Positions 4,101 to 7,050 of a stretch of DNA of 7,050 bases are shown in pieces (the first letter of the stretch is position 1; every line of letters starts with the position of its first letter). The translations under genes were made by a program, and so were the position numbers. The notes beneath the pieces are model-generated. The model ran no database searches. It was not told the DNA's origin and saw nothing but the letters and a program-made list of their open reading frames with translations. Source of the stretch: Thermoplasmata archaeon (GTDB lineage Archaea > Thermoplasmatota > SW-10-69-26). The DNA is taken from assembly GCA_003561665.1 (NCBI GenBank), contig PWVY01000081.1, positions 1 to 7,050 on the forward strand, read 5' to 3'.

Positions 4101-7050
4101 CGCGGATCAAGAAGACGCCGAGAAGCTCCTCAACGGAGAACTCCCCCCCGGGCTTGCGCTCCGAAAAGGCATCGCCGTCGCCATGGGCGAGCAAGGCCAA
4201 CTCGGGCTCGTCTTCCCCGGGCAAGGCAGCCAATACCCCGGCATGGTGCTCGATCTAGCCGACGAACACCCCGCCGCCAAGGACGTGCTCGACGAAGCCG
4301 ACCAGATCCTCGCCCCCCTCCTCGGTCAACCCCTCAGCCACTACCTCGAAATCGAAGGCGAAGACGGCGAGAAAGCCCTCAAACCCACCGAAGTCTGCCA
4401 ACCCGCCGTGCTCACCTGCGACATCGCCATCCTCCGCATCCTCGAAGAACACGGCGTCGAACCCGACGTCGTCGCTGGGCATAGCCTCGGCGAATACGCC
4501 GCCCTCGTCGCCGCCGGCGCCTTAAGCTTCGAGGATGCCCTCATGGCCGTGAGCGCACGCGGCGAAGAGATGAAAGACGTCGCAGAGAAACACGTCGACG
4601 ACCCCGGTGGCCTCATCGCCGTCCGCGCCGGGCCCGACGCCTGCGAAGACCTCATCGAAGGCCTCGAAGCCTGGCCCGCCAACCTCAACGGGCCCGAGCA
4701 AACCGTCCTCGCAGGCACCACGAGCGCCATCGACACCATCAAACAACGCGCCAACGACGCCGACCTGAAAAGCAAGAAACTCCCCGTCAGCGCCGCATTC
4801 CACAGCCCCATCGTAGCCCCCGCAACGGATCCCTTGCGCAAAACGCTCGAACGCATCCCCATCGATCCACCCCAAATCCCCGTCATCGCGAACGCGACCG
4901 CCGAACCCTACCCCAGCGACCCGGACGCGATCCGGGACCTGCTCGCCAAGCAAGTCAAAAGCCCCGTCCGCTGGATGGAAACCATGGACCGGTTCGAAGC
5001 GATGGGCGTCGACCTCGTCGTCGAAACCGGGCCCAAACCCATCCTCACCGGCCTAGCACGGGAGAACCTCCCCGAGACGATGAGCGTACCCACCGCCTTC
5101 CCCCGCGAAGGCGCCAAAGAAACCCTCGACATCGCGCTCCTAGCCCTCTCCGCCCACGGACACCTTCACCTCCCCACCAAGGACGCCAAAGAAGCGACGG
5201 TGCAAACCAAACCCCACGAGGCCACGAAGACCATCAAAGCCCCCCGCACGAACCGACAAAAGCGCCCCACCGAAACCCCTGCATCGCCGAGCCGCGAGAA
5301 GCGGCGCGTGGTCGTCTCCGGCGTCAGCGTTGGGCTTCCCTCGTCTGACCCCAACGAGGACCCGTTCAGCGAGGATGCAACGAACGCCCTGCTCAGCGGC
5401 GAGAACCGCATCGCGAACGTCACGGACCAAGAACGCCACACCATGGCGAACATGGGCGTCACCCGGTTGGTCAAAGACGACGAGAAAGGCCCCCACATGG
5501 TCGACATCAACGACCCCGACGACGTGGTCCACCTCGTGGGGCGGTTGCCCACGCTCGACTTGGCAGCGTACGATGCCGACGAAGACTGGCTTGAGAACGC
5601 GGACCCAACCAGCCGGTACGGCATCGCTGCCGCGCTGGAAGCCCTCACGGACGCCAAGATCCCGCTCGTGCCCAACACAAAAGAAACCAGCACCGGGACG
5701 ACCCTCACCAGCGGATGGGTCCTCCCTGAACCCCTGCAACAAGAAACAGGCGTGATCCTGGCAAGCGCGTTCCCCGGGTACGCCAACCTCGTCCGCATCC
5801 TCAACGAGCACGCACCCGCCACGCAACACGCACCCCCTCCCAACCAGGGCCAAGACCGGTTAACCACCTTCCTCGCGGATCTGATCCCCCGCATCGAGGA
5901 TCCTGACCTTCGGAAGACCGCGCTCGATCTCCTCATCGATCACGCCCCCAACGGTGACACTCCCCGCTCGACCGCTTCGATAGGGAACGGAGGCCAACGG
6001 GCCAACGACGCCGGAACGAACGGGGATACGCCCTTCCCGCGCGATTTCCTCTTCCAAGCCCTCGGCATGGGGCACGCCCAAATCGCGCAACTGATCAACG
6101 CCAAAGGACCAAACCTCCACGTCAACGCCGCCTGCGCAAGCACCACGAGCGCCATCGCGCTCGCACAAGACTGGATCCAACAAGGCCGATGCGAACGCGT
6201 CATCATCGTCGGTGCAGACGTCGGCGGAGACCCCAACCTTCTCCCGCTCATCGGGAGCGGTTTCCTCGCCGCCGGAGCCGCCACCACGAGCAAAAACGTC
6301 AACCAAGCCGCCCTCCCCTTCGACAAGCGCCGACACGGCATGCTCGTCGGAAGCGGCGCCGTCGGCCTCATCCTTGAAACGCAAGAAGCCGCCAACGAGC
6401 GTGGCATCACGCCCCTGGCCGAACTCGTACACGCCCACACCGCCAACAGCGCCTACCACGGCGCCCGCCTAGACCCCGAACACGTCAAACACGAACTCAA
6501 CACGGCCATCCAAGAAGCCACGAACACCCTCGACATCACGCCCACCGAACTCGCAAACGACCTCGTCTTCGTCAGCCACGAACCCGCCACGCCCGCACGC
6601 GGCGGCAGCGCCGAAGCCGAAGTCCGCGCCCTACGCTTCGCCCTCGACGACGCCGCTCAAAACGTCCTCGTCACGAACACGAAAGGCCTCACCGGGCACG
6701 CCATGGGCGCCGGCATCGAAGACGCCATCGCCGTCGAACTCCTGCGATCTCGCCAAGCACCCCCCGTGGCGAACCTCAAACACGTCGACCCCGCCTTCGC
6801 GGATCTAACCTTCAGCCAAGGCCAAACCACCAACCGACGGTTCAGCATCCGCTTCGCCGCCGGGTTCGGAAGCCAAGTCGCCATCGCCCTCTTCCACCGA
6901 ACCCACGACGCCCCCGGCACCCTCGACCAAGCCACGCACGACGACTGGCTAACCCACACCATCGGAGAACACGCCACAACACGCCTTGAAAACCGATGCC
7001 TGCGCGCAACGACCCGACAAATCCAACCCACCACGAACCAACCCCAAGCC
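592..7050 (+). CDS. Multidomain megasynthase (NMO-like x2, KS, AT, KS), 3' truncated by the window
   Basis: One frame runs from the ATG at 592 to the window end with no stop, giving 2153 residues and continuing beyond. By motif the order is: a degenerate NMO-like half (about 1-200), an intact NMO/PfaD-like FMN domain (312-595), KS1 (672-1116, Cys870, His1004, His1042), a malonyl-type AT (1203-1510, Ser1298, His1404), a polar linker (1511-1571) and KS2 (1572-2103, Cys1848, His1996, His2036). This is an iterative-type fatty-acid/polyketide synthase. KS1 resembles PfaA and heterocyst-glycolipid HglE ketosynthases more than modular PKS ones, so a special lipid is the most likely product. No ACP, KR, DH or TE is present up to the window end; they should follow in the same protein or in neighbours. 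No signal peptide or membrane segment is seen. The adjacent carboxylase gene could supply the extender unit. The start is set by the Shine-Dalgarno site at 579-586. The domain calls are firm; the product is unknown. Confidence 0.95.
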   Translation, partial: MHLRERFIIHDPPGLDATLATAAQNNDAWALIDATVPEERGKIDTLDADRVILRVPLDATPTPNVGIAMLAPWRIEPEHVPDLEEAIQAWNQQGTPAAVEVRTQEEARRAVDAGADMLVARGAEGPGRVSERSNLVLLPALSTFEVPLIAWGGAGPNATGALFVHADMVVLDAQLFLLEEAGTSQAWERALHAFDGSDVKALGNTLGEPYHVHARVADEHVHEAWENEQASEAGPATRREELLALLDADRQGFDQDPGSGFFPLGHDAAHASRFAQHETLEGALAFLEARIQDQFDTFALNEESPLAREHGTQYPIVQGAMANVSEVPAFAKAVADEGALPFLAFAALREEWAREALEGTLEQLDEDQPFGCGIIGLDVNAKKRDAHIRLLKEHKPPYALIAAGTAEQALHLENEGIDTYLHTPSRGIVRQALDMGLERIVVEGNECGGHIGKLPSLVLWDQALQEVHQKNQDTMVLLAGGIGDEATSAMAGTLASASQARVGALMGTAYLATHEIVDTGAIPDSYQDLVLTAKDTDVTGGTTGIRSRSAPTPFTKRIRSYEQELLKEGVPLNERQEKVERKNLGSTRLAARRLKRDDEGEYHTVPISEQLSEGNFLMGQGAELIEDRITIQQLHENVTTTAENVQETARERLAEPFSPPTTDEGTFEVQEGAVAIVGLGCVLPDADDVDAYWNNLINGHVSIRELPEDRWPVPKSAHYDPDGDEGTYTVLGAFIEETDFEPIEYRIPPAVADQMDPGQKWAVKATEQALEDAGLDTVEDRDRWSVILGNAQGGEARNWSDRRVALRETLARLEQEGAEEHVLNQVEAMMDDYKPITEDTMPGELSNVIASRVCHVFDIGGPARTVDTACASSLAATEEAVRQLRDGDVDVAITGGVDRSMHPAAYTKFSAIGALSKEGSFPFDEQASGFVMGEGCGILVLKRLEDALQDGDRVYAVVEGVGSSSDGSGKGITAPNPEGQERAIQRAWEDAGTDPSTLGFIEAHGTGTPVGDPTEAQTLDAMIRDHTEGPVQLGSVKANIGHLKSAAGAAGLLKAALALHHRRLPPTPVTTPTPHVDWDDSPLNVAIEPADLPQDTVRAGVSAFGFGGTNSHIILSTPPTARTQDQEPAKVPYGLVSGDDLESMEQALTAPRERWTFNTDDAIRVAVHPTADQEDAEKLLNGELPPGLALRKGIAVAMGEQGQLGLVFPGQGSQYPGMVLDLADEHPAAKDVLDEADQILAPLLGQPLSHYLEIEGEDGEKALKPTEVCQPAVLTCDIAILRILEEHGVEPDVVAGHSLGEYAALVAAGALSFEDALMAVSARGEEMKDVAEKHVDDPGGLIAVRAGPDACEDLIEGLEAWPANLNGPEQTVLAGTTSAIDTIKQRANDADLKSKKLPVSAAFHSPIVAPATDPLRKTLERIPIDPPQIPVIANATAEPYPSDPDAIRDLLAKQVKSPVRWMETMDRFEAMGVDLVVETGPKPILTGLARENLPETMSVPTAFPREGAKETLDIALLALSAHGHLHLPTKDAKEATVQTKPHEATKTIKAPRTNRQKRPTETPASPSREKRRVVVSGVSVGLPSSDPNEDPFSEDATNALLSGENRIANVTDQERHTMANMGVTRLVKDDEKGPHMVDINDPDDVVHLVGRLPTLDLAAYDADEDWLENADPTSRYGIAAALEALTDAKIPLVPNTKETSTGTTLTSGWVLPEPLQQETGVILASAFPGYANLVRILNEHAPATQHAPPPNQGQDRLTTFLADLIPRIEDPDLRKTALDLLIDHAPNGDTPRSTASIGNGGQRANDAGTNGDTPFPRDFLFQALGMGHAQIAQLINAKGPNLHVNAACASTTSAIALAQDWIQQGRCERVIIVGADVGGDPNLLPLIGSGFLAAGAATTSKNVNQAALPFDKRRHGMLVGSGAVGLILETQEAANERGITPLAELVHAHTANSAYHGARLDPEHVKHELNTAIQEATNTLDITPTELANDLVFVSHEPATPARGGSAEAEVRALRFALDDAAQNVLVTNTKGLTGHAMGAGIEDAIAVELLRSRQAPPVANLKHVDPAFADLTFSQGQTTNRRFSIRFAAGFGSQVAIALFHRTHDAPGTLDQATHDDWLTHTIGEHATTRLENRCLRATTRQIQPTTNQPQA
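1525..2376 (+). other. Domain: NMO/PfaD-like FMN enoyl-reductase-type domain, residues about 312-595
   Basis: This is a nitronate-monooxygenase-fold (FMN TIM barrel) domain. Visible motifs are YPIVQGAM at 314-321 (the N-terminal flavin-contact strand), FAKAVADEGALPFLA just after it, EGNECGGH at 443-450 (the family's conserved EAGGH-type loop, with Cys in place of Ala), LLAGGI at 477-482 (phosphate-binding loop) and GALMGTAYL near 503-511. SAPTPF (549-554) and NLGSTRLAARRLK mark the C-terminal part. In PUFA synthases the same fold is a separate protein, PfaD, which reduces the enoyl-ACP intermediate. Here it is fused at the front of the synthase, so an enoyl-reductase role is the best guess. 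A different flavin reaction cannot be excluded from sequence. Confidence 0.85.
2605..3939 (+). other. Domain: ketosynthase 1, PfaA/HglE type, residues about 672-1116
   Basis: This is a complete beta-ketoacyl synthase that performs decarboxylative Claisen condensation. It opens with VAIVGLGCVLPDA (674-686). The nucleophile is Cys870 in DTACASSLAA, the first histidine is His1004 in EAHGTGTPVGDP, and the second is His1042 in ANIGHLKSAAG. It closes with FGFGGTNSHIIL (1104-1115). EYRIPPAVADQMDPGQ, TMPGELSNVIASR, GGVDRSM and GKGITAPNPEGQ are features I associate with PUFA-synthase PfaA and heterocyst-glycolipid HglE ketosynthases rather than modular PKS. All catalytic residues are present, so it should be active. 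Confidence 0.95.
4198..5121 (+). other. Domain: malonyl-type acyltransferase, residues about 1203-1510
   Basis: This domain loads the extender acyl group from CoA onto the carrier protein. It has VFPGQGSQYPGM (1207-1218), Gln1270 in VCQPAVLT, the nucleophile Ser1298 in GHSLGEY, Arg1323 in SARGEEM, NGPEQTVLAG, catalytic His1404 in VSAAFHSP and ETGPKPILTGL at about 1478-1488. GHSLGE combined with AAFHS follows the malonyl-CoA pattern (methylmalonyl AT domains usually show GHSQGE and YASH). This agrees with a carboxylase gene immediately upstream. Specificity rules were built on modular PKS, so their transfer to this lipid-type synthase is inference. Confidence 0.92.
5122..5304 (+). other. Polar low-complexity linker between AT and KS2, residues 1511-1571
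   Basis: About 60 residues separate the AT from the second KS. The second half is rich in Lys, Thr, Pro, Arg and Ala (for example KEATVQTKPHEATKTIKAP), which is typical of a flexible interdomain linker. There is no DSL-type serine motif or four-helix carrier pattern, so no ACP lies between AT and KS2. This differs from the classical KS-AT-ACP order. Confidence 0.75.
5305..6900 (+). other. Domain: divergent ketosynthase 2, residues about 1572-2103
   Basis: This is a second thiolase-fold KS, clearly unlike KS1. It starts RRVVVSGVSVGLP and has Cys1848 in NAACASTTSAIA, PFDKRRHGMLVGSGAVGLILE, His1996 in VSHEPATPARGGSAEAE (in place of the HGTGT motif), His2036 in NTKGLTGHAMGAGIED and RFAAGFGSQVAIALF at the end. 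The Cys-His-His set is intact, so it is not simply a chain-length-factor subunit of the PfaC type that has lost Cys. It is longer than KS1 (about 530 against 445 residues). The excess sits before the Cys, in ASAFPGYANL and a linker of about 100 residues that ends at FPRDFLFQALGMGHAQ. I recall this KS subtype inside large uncharacterised bacterial type I synthases. Its role, whether initiation, special condensation or chain transfer, is unknown. Confidence 0.88.

Noticed and set aside
3007..4233. Long antisense frame of 408 codons opposite KS1 and AT
   Set aside because: Its codons are exact reverse complements of the sense codons, and it stays open only because the sense gene avoids TTA, CTA and TCA here. 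The sense strand carries unmistakable KS and AT motifs.
5140..5853. Antisense frame of 237 codons opposite the AT-KS2 linker and start of KS2
   Set aside because: It is again in mirror register with the sense codons. No ribosome site or family motif is seen, and the sense frame is continuous through it.
5860..6459. Antisense frames of 199 and 168 codons opposite KS2
   Set aside because: They lie opposite the KS2 active-site region (Cys1848 and PFDKRRHGM), which is clearly coding on the plus strand.
5305..6900. KS2 as an inactive chain-length factor (PfaC type)
   Set aside because: The Cys in NAACAST and two His residues at the expected places are kept, so loss of catalysis is not supported by the sequence.
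1..7050. Halophilic archaeon as host, from the Asp/Glu-rich proteins and GC-rich codons
   Set aside because: Lys is still moderately frequent, Gln uses CAA rather than CAG, and no lineage-specific gene is present. The composition alone cannot settle bacterium or archaeon.

Overview
The window holds two same-strand protein genes and almost nothing else. Positions 2-580 are the 3' end of an acyl-CoA carboxylase carboxyltransferase (beta) subunit. After an 11-base gap, a single reading frame starts at 592 and stays open without a stop to the last base (7050). It encodes at least 2153 residues of a multidomain fatty-acid/polyketide-type megasynthase. Because it runs off the window it has no visible stop, so it is easily missed among the many shorter antisense and out-of-phase frames it casts.

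Domain order in the megasynthase, read from motifs: (1) a degenerate nitronate-monooxygenase-like (2-nitropropane dioxygenase) half, about residues 1-200; (2) a linking region, about 200-311; (3) an intact NMO/PfaD-like FMN enoyl-reductase-type domain, about 312-595; (4) a linker with a short conserved-looking segment, 596-671; (5) ketosynthase 1 of the PfaA/HglE (secondary lipid synthase) type, about 672-1116; (6) a KS-AT linker; (7) a malonyl-type acyltransferase, about 1203-1510; (8) a polar low-complexity linker; (9) a second, divergent ketosynthase, about 1572-2103, which keeps Cys and two His; (10) the start of a post-KS region. No acyl carrier protein, ketoreductase, dehydratase or thioesterase is visible. 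These must lie downstream or be supplied in trans.

A likely working model is that the carboxylase makes the malonyl-CoA (or methylmalonyl-CoA) extender, the AT loads it, the two KS domains condense, and the FMN domain reduces the enoyl intermediate. The product is more likely a specialised lipid, as with PUFA or heterocyst-glycolipid synthases, than a classical modular polyketide. This is inference.

The host is a GC-rich prokaryote (about 63-70% GC in sampled lines). It uses C-ending codons heavily (CTC, ATC, AAC, GAC, CCC), prefers CAA for Gln, uses CGA often, and has a strong Shine-Dalgarno sequence. The coding strand is richer in C than in G. The lineage cannot be fixed from this window; both bacteria and archaea remain possible. 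No RNA genes, mobile elements, CRISPR arrays, terminators or gene-free stretches over 300 bases were seen.
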